Shown here one piece after another: positions 14,738-22,430 of a stretch of DNA of 32,930 bases. The notes under the pieces were generated by a model. It ran no database searches and was not told where the DNA came from. It saw nothing but the letters and a program-made list of their open reading frames with translations. Within the stretch, counting starts at the first letter, position 1. Every line of letters begins with the position of its first letter. The DNA lies in NCBI GenBank assembly GCA_027295505.1, contig JAPUKU010000224.1, forward strand, positions 1 to 32,930, written 5' to 3'. The DNA comes from Acidobacteriota bacterium. GTDB lineage: Bacteria > Acidobacteriota > Polarisedimenticolia > JAPUKU01. The translations under genes were made by a program, and so were the position numbers.

Positions 14738-15637
14738 ATGCGGCGTGCCCTGACTTGCCTATTGATTGCAGTTCTATCGTTCTGCGCCGCGCCAGCTCCC
14801 GCCAGATCAGAGACAACCGAAGACTCTGCGCAGACACCATCAGCAGACGACAACCCCGGAGCTGTTGACGCACCCGATGCGACCCCGCCGAAGCCGAACC
14901 TGTGGATCGAGGTGGAAGGAAACCGCCGCTGGTGCGTTCGAATGCGCGAACCGGTCTGGCCCAACACCCGGGTTGTCCGCCCGCGGGGCCGCAGAACGCG
15001 GCGGGCCATGGCCATTTCCTCGCTGGCATACACGTACTACGTGTACGCAGAAATCGAAAGCGACGAGCCTGAGGAAGAGGTGCAGGAAGAGGGAGGACAG
15101 CCCGCAGCGGTCCCCGCTTCCGACGTACCTCTCGCACGCCCGGCGGTGCGAGAGGATGGAGGTGCTCCGGAGGGCGCCGTGCTGCTCGCAGAAGCTCCTG
15201 TGTTCCGCCCTCTCAAGACCGTGCGCCGGCCCAAGCGGGGCCAGCCACTAGAGGCTCAACGAAATGCCGTGTACACAGCCTGGGACAATTCCAGGACCTG
15301 CACGATCTTTCCCAATCACCTGCAGGCCAGCTTGCCGCCCGGCCGCTACACTCTGCAGGCGAACTTTGACGTCATGATTCGTCGCCGTGGCTGGCAGCAC
15401 TCCCAGATAGCCAGGCTGGAAGGGGTAGAGATAAAGGAAGGCCAGGTCACCAAGGTCTCGATGCAGGTCTCGACGGACGGATACGTCGAGGCCAAACCTC
15501 AGGGGCGTGTGGTGTTCTTTCTTCCCGCCGAGATCCCGGGTGACGCGAAGCCAGCTGCCAAAGAAGGCGCACCTGCCGATCCGCAGGAAGAGTCCCCTGC
15601 AGATTCCTCCGCCGACATCACCCCCGGCGGTGTCTGA
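14738..15637 (+). CDS. Exported protein of unknown function
   Basis: A 299-residue protein with a Sec signal peptide (RRALTCLLIAVLSFCAAPAPARS). After a short disordered stretch there is WIEVEGNRRWCVRMREPVWPN, an Arg-rich segment (RPRGRRTRRAM), an acidic stretch (EIESDEPEEEVQEEGG), and then a beta-like region with the phrase LPPGRYTLQANFDVMIRRRG. The C-terminal ~40 residues are Pro/Ala/Glu-rich. I do not recognise a family. ATG 14738 is preferred because the signal peptide starts there and AAGGA lies upstream; the ORF-track start at 14384 would span the minus-strand small gene. DUF1015 follows 5 nt after the stop. Confidence 0.75.
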   Translation: MRRALTCLLIAVLSFCAAPAPARSETTEDSAQTPSADDNPGAVDAPDATPPKPNLWIEVEGNRRWCVRMREPVWPNTRVVRPRGRRTRRAMAISSLAYTYYVYAEIESDEPEEEVQEEGGQPAAVPASDVPLARPAVREDGGAPEGAVLLAEAPVFRPLKTVRRPKRGQPLEAQRNAVYTAWDNSRTCTIFPNHLQASLPPGRYTLQANFDVMIRRRGWQHSQIARLEGVEIKEGQVTKVSMQVSTDGYVEAKPQGRVVFFLPAEIPGDAKPAAKEGAPADPQEESPADSSADITPGGV

Positions 15638-15642
15638 TTGGC

Positions 15643-16959
15643 ATGCCCGAGATTCGGCCCCTTCGTGCACTCCGTTATGATGTCTCGAGGGTGGGTGATT
15701 TATCGCTCACCCTTTGTCCTCCCTACGACGTCCTTTCTTCAGATGACCAGGAGAGACTGCGCGCGCAGAACCCGTACAACTTCGTGCGCCTCATCCTGCC
15801 ACGGGAGGAATCCGGAGCCGACCGCTACCGCGCCGCCAGAAACCTGCTCGAGAGCTGGCGCCGGAACGGTACCCTGAAGCGAGATCCAGCCCCCGCCTAC
15901 TACTTCTACGAGCAGGAATACAGCGCCAGCAGTGGAGAATCGCTGCGCCGGCGGGGCATTTTCGCCCTGGTGCGCCTGCACGACTTCTCCGAAGGCGTTG
16001 TACTTGCTCACGAGCAGACGATGCCCGCTCCTCGCGAGGATCGTTACCGCCTGCTGGAAGCCAGCGCCACCCACCTCGACCCGGTCTTTGCTCTTTACAC
16101 CGACCCGGCCCAGACGGTTGATCCGCTCTTCACCCAGGCGGCACAGGACGCTCCGCTCGTGGACGCACGATCCCCTGACGGAGTGCGGCACCGCCTGTGG
16201 CTGACGGGCCGAAAAGAGGAACAGGCTCGCATCACCGCCACGCTCGCAAACACCTGGGTCCTGATCGCCGATGGGCATCATCGGTACGAGTCGGCCCTGC
16301 GTTACTCCCGCAGCCAGCCTCGGGGCAACGGATCGCCGAGGCCCTGTGACTTCATGCTCATGGTGCTGTGCAACATCGACGCTCCCGGTCTCAGCGTGCT
16401 GCCCATCCACCGCACGGTTCACTCAGTGCCGGACTTTGACGCGCAGGGCTGGCTTCGCAGGCTCGATGAGTGGTTCGAGAACCGTCCGCTAGACCTGGCA
16501 CAGGACGGCGAACGAGCAGCACAGACCATCGAAGACTCGCTGCGGCCGTTTGTGGGGCAGGGAGGTGCGGTGGTGGTTGCGGCCGGCAGAAGGGATGCGC
16601 ATCTGCTGACGCTGAGGCCCGGCGTAGATCGTGCCCGGGAGTTCGGAGGCTCCACCGCGGGACCTCTGCTCGGGCTCGATGTCTCGCTGGTACACGGCCT
16701 CATTCTCGGGCGCAGCCTGAGAATGACCTCTGACGAGCAGCTTCTCCAGACCCGGATGCGTTACGCCAAATCGACCACAGCGGCCCTCGACGATCTGGCC
16801 TCCGGCGCCAGCCAGGCGGTGATCTTCATGAACCCCACGCCGATCCGATCGATCGTGGAGGCCACCCGTGCAGGTCTGCGGATGCCCCCCAAGTCCACGT
16901 TCTTCTATCCGAAGATGATTTCCGGGCTGGTGATTCACCCCTTTGATGACGAGGGGTGA
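15643..16959 (+). CDS. DUF1015 family protein
   Basis: A 438-residue cytoplasmic protein. It begins MPEIRPLRALRYD and carries the family's typical stretches: LCPPYDVLSSDDQERLRAQNPYNFVRL, the YYFYEQEY region, IADGHHRYESALRYS, HRTVHSVPDF, and the C-terminal FYPKMISGLVIHPFD. Length is normal for DUF1015. The family is widespread and often lies near serine/phosphoglycerate metabolism genes; its reaction is unknown. It starts 5 nt after the preceding exported protein, suggesting co-transcription. It is convergent with the beta-barrel gene. Confidence 0.9.
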   Translation: MPEIRPLRALRYDVSRVGDLSLTLCPPYDVLSSDDQERLRAQNPYNFVRLILPREESGADRYRAARNLLESWRRNGTLKRDPAPAYYFYEQEYSASSGESLRRRGIFALVRLHDFSEGVVLAHEQTMPAPREDRYRLLEASATHLDPVFALYTDPAQTVDPLFTQAAQDAPLVDARSPDGVRHRLWLTGRKEEQARITATLANTWVLIADGHHRYESALRYSRSQPRGNGSPRPCDFMLMVLCNIDAPGLSVLPIHRTVHSVPDFDAQGWLRRLDEWFENRPLDLAQDGERAAQTIEDSLRPFVGQGGAVVVAAGRRDAHLLTLRPGVDRAREFGGSTAGPLLGLDVSLVHGLILGRSLRMTSDEQLLQTRMRYAKSTTAALDDLASGASQAVIFMNPTPIRSIVEATRAGLRMPPKSTFFYPKMISGLVIHPFDDEG

Positions 16960-16989
16960 GCCGCCCGCGGCAGATCTCCGGAACCCCTG

Positions 16990-17859
16990 CTAGCGGGTCA
17001 CGTTCCAGGTGCGAGCCGCACCGAGCAGAATTCCGAAGTCTTCGCGCGTCTCGGAAAGCCCCCCGAAAAATGAAACGCTGAGACGCCACCTTTCGTCCGG
17101 AAAAACATTGAGGCCCAGGTTCAGACTCTCCCCCACTCCGAGCCCCGGCACAATCGAATCATCCCTGTCGTAAACCAGGTAAGCCAGAGCCTTCGAGCCC
17201 AGCCGCACGCTCACGCCGGCCAGACCTGCCGTGGTGTCATCGAAGTCAAATGTTGGCGGATCACCCACCTGCTTGCGGCTCACCTCGAGGAAACCGGTGA
17301 AGCGCGATCCGAACGGCTGGGTGTAGGACACACCCACGCTCCAGTCGAGCTCACCGGTGCCAAGACCTTCCTCTTCATTGGCCGTGGGAATCTTGAGCTT
17401 GCCGAGCGCTGAGACCCATGGGCGGCGGCTCGTATCACCGGCAATGAAGAAATACTCTCCCTTCATAATGAGATCGCCCACACCGGAACGTCTCACGGTC
17501 TCTCCAGCGTTTTCGGGATCGACCGGGATCACGCTACCATCTCCGATCAGAAGACCGGGCGGCCCCTCGACAACCAGGAACGGAAAGGTGAAGGTGAAGG
17601 CATAGCGGCGCCCCTGGGACTTCAGGATCAGGGGTGCATACAGGAGATCGGTCGTCTCGTCGGCGCCATAGTCTCCGGTGAGAAAGACCAGGTCGAACTC
17701 TGCGGTGAACCAGCGCTGCTGCTCAGCTGCATGAGAGGGCGCCGAACCGAGCAGTGCCGCCAGAAGGAACACGCCGGCTATGCTGGCCGGCAATTTCCCT
17801 GAGCGGAAACCACAGCTCCAGGCGGAGCAGTCACGCTGCAGCATCAGACGAGCGGACAT
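16990..17859 (-). CDS. Predicted outer-membrane beta-barrel protein
   Basis: About 289 residues from the ATG at 17859. A signal sequence (KLPASIAGVFLLAALLGSAPSHA) sits at residues ~22-44. The mature part is a run of alternating amphipathic strands rich in aromatic residues (FTAEFDLVFLTGDYG, WVSALGKLKIPTANEEEGLG, WSVGVSYTQPFGSRFTGFLEV, WRLSVSFFGGLSE), resembling transporter/phenol-degradation-type barrels. The role is unknown. The start is uncertain: ATG 17859 directly follows the T-run of the upstream gene's terminator and neither it nor ATG 17844 has a clear ribosome binding site. Confidence 0.75.
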   Translation of the reverse strand: MSARLMLQRDCSAWSCGFRSGKLPASIAGVFLLAALLGSAPSHAAEQQRWFTAEFDLVFLTGDYGADETTDLLYAPLILKSQGRRYAFTFTFPFLVVEGPPGLLIGDGSVIPVDPENAGETVRRSGVGDLIMKGEYFFIAGDTSRRPWVSALGKLKIPTANEEEGLGTGELDWSVGVSYTQPFGSRFTGFLEVSRKQVGDPPTFDFDDTTAGLAGVSVRLGSKALAYLVYDRDDSIVPGLGVGESLNLGLNVFPDERWRLSVSFFGGLSETREDFGILLGAARTWNVTR

Positions 17860-17860
17860 G

Positions 17861-17896
17861 AAAAAAGCCCGGCGACCGCAAAGTCGCCGGGCTTTT
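17861..17896 (-). terminator. Intrinsic terminator (near-symmetric)
   Basis: GCCCGGCGAC (17867-17876), loop CGCAAA and GTCGCCGGGC (17883-17892) make a perfect 10-bp stem. On the minus strand it ends in six T and terminates the 17907-18539 gene. The plus-strand side has four T. It abuts the start codon of the barrel gene. Confidence 0.9.
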
Positions 17897-17906
17897 CAGA
17901 TTCGGG

Positions 17907-18539
17907 TTAGGGTCTCCCGTCCGGCCTCGAAGGCAGTTCCGGCCGCGGGATCACGGGCTTCACGACCTGGGTCGGCAGATCGGGCCGCGCCGGTCGCACA
18001 TCGCTGGGCCTCGCGAGGTCTGGGCGAACTGGACTCTCGGGAGGGCGGGCAGTGCTGACACCGCGCTCCAGCAGTCCTTCCAGCCTGGCCATCACAACGG
18101 CCTGGGTTTCACCGATCCGATCAAGGGCGCTCTGGATCATCTGCGATGCGTCTTCGGGCACCCTGTCCATGGCTGCCTCGAGCTTCGACGCCGCACGCTT
18201 GCCCGCCTGTTCGACCGCATCGATCGCCTTCTCAAGCCCCCTCAACTGGGAGCCGCTCATGAGCAAATCAAAATCCACTTTCGACATGTCGACCTTGGCC
18301 AGCGCCTCGAGAGCCTTCTCGCCGCCGCGGCGGGAAACCTCGATCGCCTTCTCGATCCTGGAGCGAGCACCTTCCGGGACCTCGGCCATCAGATCAGAGA
18401 GAACCTCCAGGTACCGTTCGGTCGCCTGCTCGACCTCCATGGCCGGCGAAGCGGCCTTCTCGGGCGTCTCCACGGCAATAACCGCCGAGGATACGATCAG
18501 CAGAGCGAAAATAGTGGCAAAAATTGAACGAATCATCAT
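17907..18539 (-). CDS. Exported helical repeat protein, DUF5667-like
   Basis: A 210-residue protein with a signal peptide (IRSIFATIFALLIVSSAVIAV). The helical body has two similar units: VPEGARSRIEKAIEVSRRGG and VPEDASQMIQSALDRIGETQ, each preceded by a Leu/Ala/Met-rich helix. The last ~50 residues are Pro/Arg-rich (RPDLARPSDVRPARPDLP), likely disordered. This resembles DUF5667-type proteins often linked to extracytoplasmic sigma factors, but no sigma factor is nearby, so the role is open. The ribosome binding site GGGAGGGG is clear; either of two adjacent ATGs (18539, 18536) may be used. Own promoter and terminator make it a single-gene unit. Confidence 0.75.
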   Translation of the reverse strand: MMIRSIFATIFALLIVSSAVIAVETPEKAASPAMEVEQATERYLEVLSDLMAEVPEGARSRIEKAIEVSRRGGEKALEALAKVDMSKVDFDLLMSGSQLRGLEKAIDAVEQAGKRAASKLEAAMDRVPEDASQMIQSALDRIGETQAVVMARLEGLLERGVSTARPPESPVRPDLARPSDVRPARPDLPTQVVKPVIPRPELPSRPDGRP

Positions 18540-18578
18540 CTTCCCCTCCCTTTTACAGATTCATCTACTTCTCGGGTA

Positions 18579-18606
18579 ATTATACACGCGTCCGACCGGG
18601 GGGCAA
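18579..18606 (-). promoter_or_regulatory. Sigma70 promoter for the exported repeat protein
   Basis: On the minus strand TTGCCC (18606-18601), a 16-nt spacer and a perfect TATAAT (18584-18579) lie ~40 nt before the start codon. Confidence 0.65.
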
Positions 18607-18666
18607 CCGATCAGAGTTCCTCAGGAAAGGGACGGAAACAGGGGTAAGGGGTGGAGAAGATGGAGG

Positions 18667-19119
18667 TTAATCGTTTGCGCGGAAGAACTGTCCGATCCAG
18701 GAGTTGAGGCGGTGCTGGCGCGACAGAAACGAAAAGATGTTGCGCTTGCGAATGCCCATCTCCTTCATGCGGGAGCGGAGCCTTGAATGCTCGGGGGAAA
18801 TGGCCAGGCCGCGCAGGAAGGCCTTATGAGCGCTTTTCTTGTCGCCCCGGGCCAGGTAGATATCTCCCAGGTTGCAGAACAGGTCGGGGTTGAAGAACTC
18901 AATTTCCACAGCTCTCTTGCAGAGCTTGAGCCCGTCGAGATATTTCTTGCGGGCGAAGGCTAGCGTGTAACCGCAGTAGGAGAGCAGGCGCGCTGAAGGA
19001 TCCTCTCCTTCCCGCTGCTCCAACGTCAGGGCTGACTCGAACAAGACTGCCGCCTGCTCGAGGTTGTTCCTTTCGAGAAGATACTTCCCTTTCTGAAGGA
19101 GCTCGTCGCTTTCTTTCAT
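18667..19119 (-). CDS. TPR-repeat protein
   Basis: A 150-residue protein of three TPR-like helix pairs: KGKYLLERNNLEQAAVLFESAL, a second around YCGYTLAFARKKYLDGLKLC, and a clear third, NPDLFCNLGDIYLARGDKKSA. The C-terminus is basic (GIRKRNIFSFLSRQHRLN). There is no signal peptide, so it is probably a cytoplasmic scaffold. A short GGAAG precedes the ATG at 19119. No specific partner can be inferred. Confidence 0.8.
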   Translation of the reverse strand: MKESDELLQKGKYLLERNNLEQAAVLFESALTLEQREGEDPSARLLSYCGYTLAFARKKYLDGLKLCKRAVEIEFFNPDLFCNLGDIYLARGDKKSAHKAFLRGLAISPEHSRLRSRMKEMGIRKRNIFSFLSRQHRLNSWIGQFFRAND

Positions 19120-19285
19120 ACTTCCGGAGGGGAAAATAGGGCTTTATCTAATGTAGGCGCCGGATGACCGGCAAGCAAGCCACCTACCAGGTGGGGTAAA
19201 TCCCCCTCCGTTGAAGCGGGAGGTTTCTTAACAGATGCCGGCCCGTGCAGCCGCCAGGTGTGGACAGGTTCTGGACACGAAACGC
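19120..19285. other. Intergenic spacer with clustered hairpins
   Basis: It holds no gene. Four self-complementary pieces follow one another: GCCGG/CCGGC (19159-19172), CCACCT/AGGTGG (19180-19194), GGGG/CCCC around TAAAT (overlapping at 19193-19205), and CCTCCG/CGGGAGG with a bulge (19204-19223). It could include the minus-strand terminator of the exonuclease gene, a structured RNA, or the end of a decayed IS200/IS605-type element. Confidence 0.4.
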
Positions 19286-20182
19286 TCAGGCTTCGGGAGG
19301 TGGGGTGGAGGTGACATCGAGCATTCGATCCAGGCGGAACGTTCTGAGCGCCTGCTGGGAATGGCAGAAAGCCTCGATCTGCACCAGCCCTCGATACTGG
19401 CCGATGGCCCTTGGAGTGATCCAGCGTTCCGTCTCGTAACCGGAAGCCGTGCTGTAGATGATACGCAACGGCTTCGACCAGCGAAGTGCGCGGCGCAGGA
19501 TCTTGAGCGAGGGCACTTTCGGCCAGGGCCTGTGGAAATCCTCGAACCTCAGTGGTGGGCCGTGGCGCTCCAGCAGATCTTCCCAGAGCAGTGCCGGACG
19601 ATCACCGGCAATCCGTTCCACACAGCGGCGGAAGACCTCGTAACAGGCCCGGGCGTCGTCGGCCGCCCGGTGCTCACGCTCACGACGGATTCCGAATTGC
19701 TCGCACAGGGACGACAGGCTGTGGGAATGGTGTTCCGGAAACACGCGGCGCGAGAGCTTGCAGGAATCCAGGATCGGGTTTGGTGGAGACGCGTCCGGGC
19801 GCTTTGAAAGCTCGTAGGCCAGAAACCCGCAATCGAAGGGGGCATGATGCGCGAGCAGAATCGCCCCCTCGAAGAACTGCCACAGATCGGGCAGCACCTC
19901 ATCGATGCGCAGGCGTCCCCGCACCATGCCATCGGTGATGCCGTGGATCGCGGTCACCTCGGGCGGAATTGGCATCTGTGGATCGATCAGATCGTCGAGG
20001 CAGGCCACCTCCCGGGATGCCTCGAATCGGACGGCAGCAACCTCGACGATACGCGATCGGACAGGACTGCCACCCGTGGTCTCTAGATCGATCGCGACCA
20101 CCGGCAGAGACTTCAGGTCGTGGCCGTGGAAAGGATCGGTGGTCCTGGTTCGGCGGCTGCTACGTCCCAGTCGAGGGGGCAT
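19286..20182 (-). CDS. DEDDh exonuclease (DnaQ-like) fused to a WYL-like domain
   Basis: 298 residues from ATG 20182. The exonuclease part has motif I VAIDLETTGG (D32, E34), motif II LLAHHAPFD (D117) and motif III EHRAADDA (H171 with its Asp), the complete DEDDh set of DNA polymerase III epsilon-type 3'-5' exonucleases. After ~195 a second part follows, KILRRALRWSKPLRIIYST, then ERWITPRAI, IEAFCHSQQALRTFRLDRM, which matches the WYL fold and its RTFRLDR ending. WYL domains bind nucleic acid or ligands in regulators and defence proteins. I infer a DNA-repair or DNA-damage-linked nuclease. The start is uncertain since no good ribosome binding site is seen; the ORF-track start (20323) would overlap mutY. 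Confidence 0.85.
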   Translation of the reverse strand: MPPRLGRSSRRTRTTDPFHGHDLKSLPVVAIDLETTGGSPVRSRIVEVAAVRFEASREVACLDDLIDPQMPIPPEVTAIHGITDGMVRGRLRIDEVLPDLWQFFEGAILLAHHAPFDCGFLAYELSKRPDASPPNPILDSCKLSRRVFPEHHSHSLSSLCEQFGIRREREHRAADDARACYEVFRRCVERIAGDRPALLWEDLLERHGPPLRFEDFHRPWPKVPSLKILRRALRWSKPLRIIYSTASGYETERWITPRAIGQYRGLVQIEAFCHSQQALRTFRLDRMLDVTSTPPPEA

Positions 20183-20204
20183 GGGTGGGAGGCTCTGGCA
20201 CCGG

Positions 20205-20216
20205 ATTATATACAAT
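20205..20216. promoter_or_regulatory. Overlapping divergent -10 elements between exonuclease-WYL gene and mutY
   Basis: ATTATATACAAT contains TATAAT on the minus strand (20210-20205) and TACAAT on the plus strand (20211-20216). The mutY ATG at 20225 is so close that its mRNA would be nearly leaderless. No good -35 is seen on either side. Confidence 0.4.
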
Positions 20217-20224
20217 CGTCCCGC

Positions 20225-21427
20225 ATGCCCCGCGCCCGCGGATCGAAACATCCCGCCGACGGCCTTCCACGCCGCCGGGTCGCGGCCATCCAGCGCAGGC
20301 TCCTGCGCTGGTATGCCGCGCACCGCCGACGGCTGCCGTGGCGCCGGGCGAGACCGGATCCTTACCGCGTGTGGGTAGCAGAGATCATGCTGCAGCAGAC
20401 CCAGATCTCCACGGTGATTCCCTATTACGAGCGGTTCGTGGCCCGCTTTTGCAATGTCGCCGCCCTGGCCGCAGCGGACGAAGAGGAGGTTCTGGCTCTG
20501 TGGTCGGGGCTAGGGTATTACTCACGGGCGCGCAGCCTTTTGCGTTCAGCCCGCCTGCTGATCGAGCGACACGACGGGAGGCTGCCGCGCCAGCGCGACC
20601 TGCTCGAGAGCCTGCCCGGCATCGGCCGCTACACCGCCGGCGCCATCCTCAGCATCGCTTTCAGCCAGCCGGAACCGGCGGTGGACGGGAACGTCCGCCG
20701 CGTGCTCACGCGGCTCATGTTAACGAAACAGAAGCCCGTACAGCGCTCCCGCTGCCAGCGCACGGCGGCCGGCAGACCACGCCGGGCCGGGGCCCCCGCA
20801 CCGGGCGCAGGTCGGTTCTCGGAACCGACCGCCGCCGAGCTCGAGGTCCGGGCCCGGGACCTGGTCAGCAGCGTTCCTCCGGCTGATTTCAACCAGGCGA
20901 TCATGGAGCTGGGCGCTCTGGTCTGCAGGCCCTCCGCGCCCCTCTGTGCAACCTGCCCGCTTTCAAGGGTGTGCGAAGCCCGCCGGCTGGGCGTCCAGGA
21001 GCAGGTGCCTTCGCCGCGTAAGCAGCCAGCAACCGTCCGCCAGTCGCGTGCCGTGGCCCTCATCCACAATAACGGGCGCGTTCTGGTCGAGCGTGCCTTC
21101 TCCCCCGGAACACCCCGCGGGTTGTGGGATCTGCCCGGCACCCTGATCCCGGAAAATTCGGAGCCGCGCCGTCACCTCGAGCGCCATCTACGCAGTCAAG
21201 GCCTCGGCACCCGTGTCGGGGCTCGCCTCGCCTGCGTCGAGCACGGCATCACCTTCCGCCGCATCCGCTGCACGGCGTACGAAACGGTGCTCGATGGTTC
21301 CGCCCTGTCCGAGTCCCCGGCAGCCGGGCGGCCGGCCCGGCGGTGGGTGGAACGCTCACACCTTCGTTCGCTGCCGATGGGATCGGCGGCGCGGCGGCTC
21401 CTGGCGAGCTGCCGGCGGCCGATCTAG
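20225..21427 (+). CDS. mutY: A/G-specific adenine DNA glycosylase
   Basis: A 400-residue enzyme that removes adenine opposite 8-oxoguanine. It has the catalytic Glu in AEIMLQQTQ (E53), the helix-hairpin-helix LPGIGRYTAGAI, the catalytic Asp in VDGNVRRVL (D154) and the 4Fe-4S Cys set C-x6-C-x2-C-x5-C (C234, C241, C244, C250). The C-terminal half is the NUDIX-like 8-oxoG-recognition domain (AVALIHNNGRVLVERAF, GLWDLPGTLIP). About 26 extra Arg/Pro/Ala-rich residues lie at ~168-205 between the Asp and the cluster compared with E. coli. ATG 20225 is chosen over the track start 20120. The stop shares CTAG with the convergent GFA gene. Confidence 0.93.
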   Translation: MPRARGSKHPADGLPRRRVAAIQRRLLRWYAAHRRRLPWRRARPDPYRVWVAEIMLQQTQISTVIPYYERFVARFCNVAALAAADEEEVLALWSGLGYYSRARSLLRSARLLIERHDGRLPRQRDLLESLPGIGRYTAGAILSIAFSQPEPAVDGNVRRVLTRLMLTKQKPVQRSRCQRTAAGRPRRAGAPAPGAGRFSEPTAAELEVRARDLVSSVPPADFNQAIMELGALVCRPSAPLCATCPLSRVCEARRLGVQEQVPSPRKQPATVRQSRAVALIHNNGRVLVERAFSPGTPRGLWDLPGTLIPENSEPRRHLERHLRSQGLGTRVGARLACVEHGITFRRIRCTAYETVLDGSALSESPAAGRPARRWVERSHLRSLPMGSAARRLLASCRRPI

Positions 21428-21843
21428 CTCTGGGATCCCTCGGGGTGCTGGGAGAAGCCGTCCCTGATCTCGTACCAGGGCACGCGGCTGCGCACCCAGA
21501 TGTGGTGGGCTTCTATCTTCCCGAGCGGCGTGTCGAGCGTGCCCGCGGCGATCTCGATCACCTTGGATTCGTCGTCACCCCAGCAGGTGATCACCGCCCC
21601 GCAGTCAGGACAGAACCCACGCTTGGTTCCGGATTCCGCCTGGTAGGTCACGAGATCCTTCTCGCCGCTCACAAACGTGAGATTCTCCCGTGGAACATCC
21701 AGATAGCTGGCAAACGCCGCCCCATGCGTTTTGCGGCAGTGCGTGCAATGGCAGTGGGTGAGCGGACCGACCTTCCCCGTGATCCGGTAGCGCACCTTCT
21801 GGCACAGGCACGATCCCTCCAGGGTCTTTTCTGAAGCGTTCAT
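21424..21843 (-). CDS. GFA/CENP-V fold zinc protein (copy 1)
   Basis: A 139-residue GFA-family protein. The zinc ligands are present: GSCLCQKVRY, HCHCTHCRKTHG and FCPDCGAVI. The family includes glutathione-dependent formaldehyde-activating enzyme, but most members have unknown substrates. It is followed in tandem with a paralog (15-nt gap), clearly related in order and motifs (both end in VPW.EIRD). The convergent mutY stop overlaps by 4 nt. Confidence 0.9.
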   Translation of the reverse strand: MNASEKTLEGSCLCQKVRYRITGKVGPLTHCHCTHCRKTHGAAFASYLDVPRENLTFVSGEKDLVTYQAESGTKRGFCPDCGAVITCWGDDESKVIEIAAGTLDTPLGKIEAHHIWVRSRVPWYEIRDGFSQHPEGSQS

Positions 21844-21858
21844 GATGATCTTCCTCCA

Positions 21859-22281
21859 TTAGATAGGATCGTCGGAGTTTCGCTCGAAACGCGGAAGCTG
21901 GTCACGGATCTCGTGCCAGGGCACCCTTCCGCTCACGAAAATATGAAACTCGGGCTTCCCGTGAAATTCGGTATCGAGCGTGGCCGCGCAGACGTATGTT
22001 GGATCCGGATCCCCGTCCCCCCAGCAGACCAGGGTCGAGCCACACGTAGTACAAAAGGCCGTATGGCTTCCGGAGTCCGTTCTATAGGAGCGCAGAGAGT
22101 CCTTCCCCCGCAGGAACGTGAGCTGTCGCGGATGAATCTCCAGGTTGGTGCTGAAAGCCGCTGCGTGTGCCTTCCGACAATTGACACAATGGCAGTGGCT
22201 CATGCTGATGGGAGCGCCATCGAGCCTGTACGCGACCTTGCCGCAAAGGCATGATCCACAGTAAGTATTCCTTTCATGCAT
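21859..22281 (-). CDS. GFA/CENP-V fold zinc protein (copy 2)
   Basis: 140 residues from ATG 22281 (a GTG one codon upstream is also possible). Zinc motifs are GSCLCGKVAY, HCHCVNCRKAHA and FCTTCGSTL, followed by the VPWHEIRD tail shared with the neighbouring copy. It is the first gene of the tandem pair on the minus strand and lies divergent from the DUF4139 gene. The substrate is unknown; the pair may form a heterodimer or act on related small thiols, which is inference. Confidence 0.9.
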   Translation of the reverse strand: MHERNTYCGSCLCGKVAYRLDGAPISMSHCHCVNCRKAHAAAFSTNLEIHPRQLTFLRGKDSLRSYRTDSGSHTAFCTTCGSTLVCWGDGDPDPTYVCAATLDTEFHGKPEFHIFVSGRVPWHEIRDQLPRFERNSDDPI

Positions 22282-22430
22282 CACAACGCACCGCGCGCCC
22301 CCAATTCGACTTCACCGGAACAACGTCTGAACCGTAAGTGGATGGTAGAGGAGCCGCGTCAATGGTGTCAAACCTCGGGGACCGGTTGTGGGAACCCTGA
22401 TGCGCTAGAATGCCTCTCGGGAGGAGTACC

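Noticed and set aside
20195-20216. Sigma54 promoter (TGGCAC) upstream of mutY
   Set aside because: TGGCAC is present near 20196 but the -12 element (TTGCA/TGC) at the right distance is missing.
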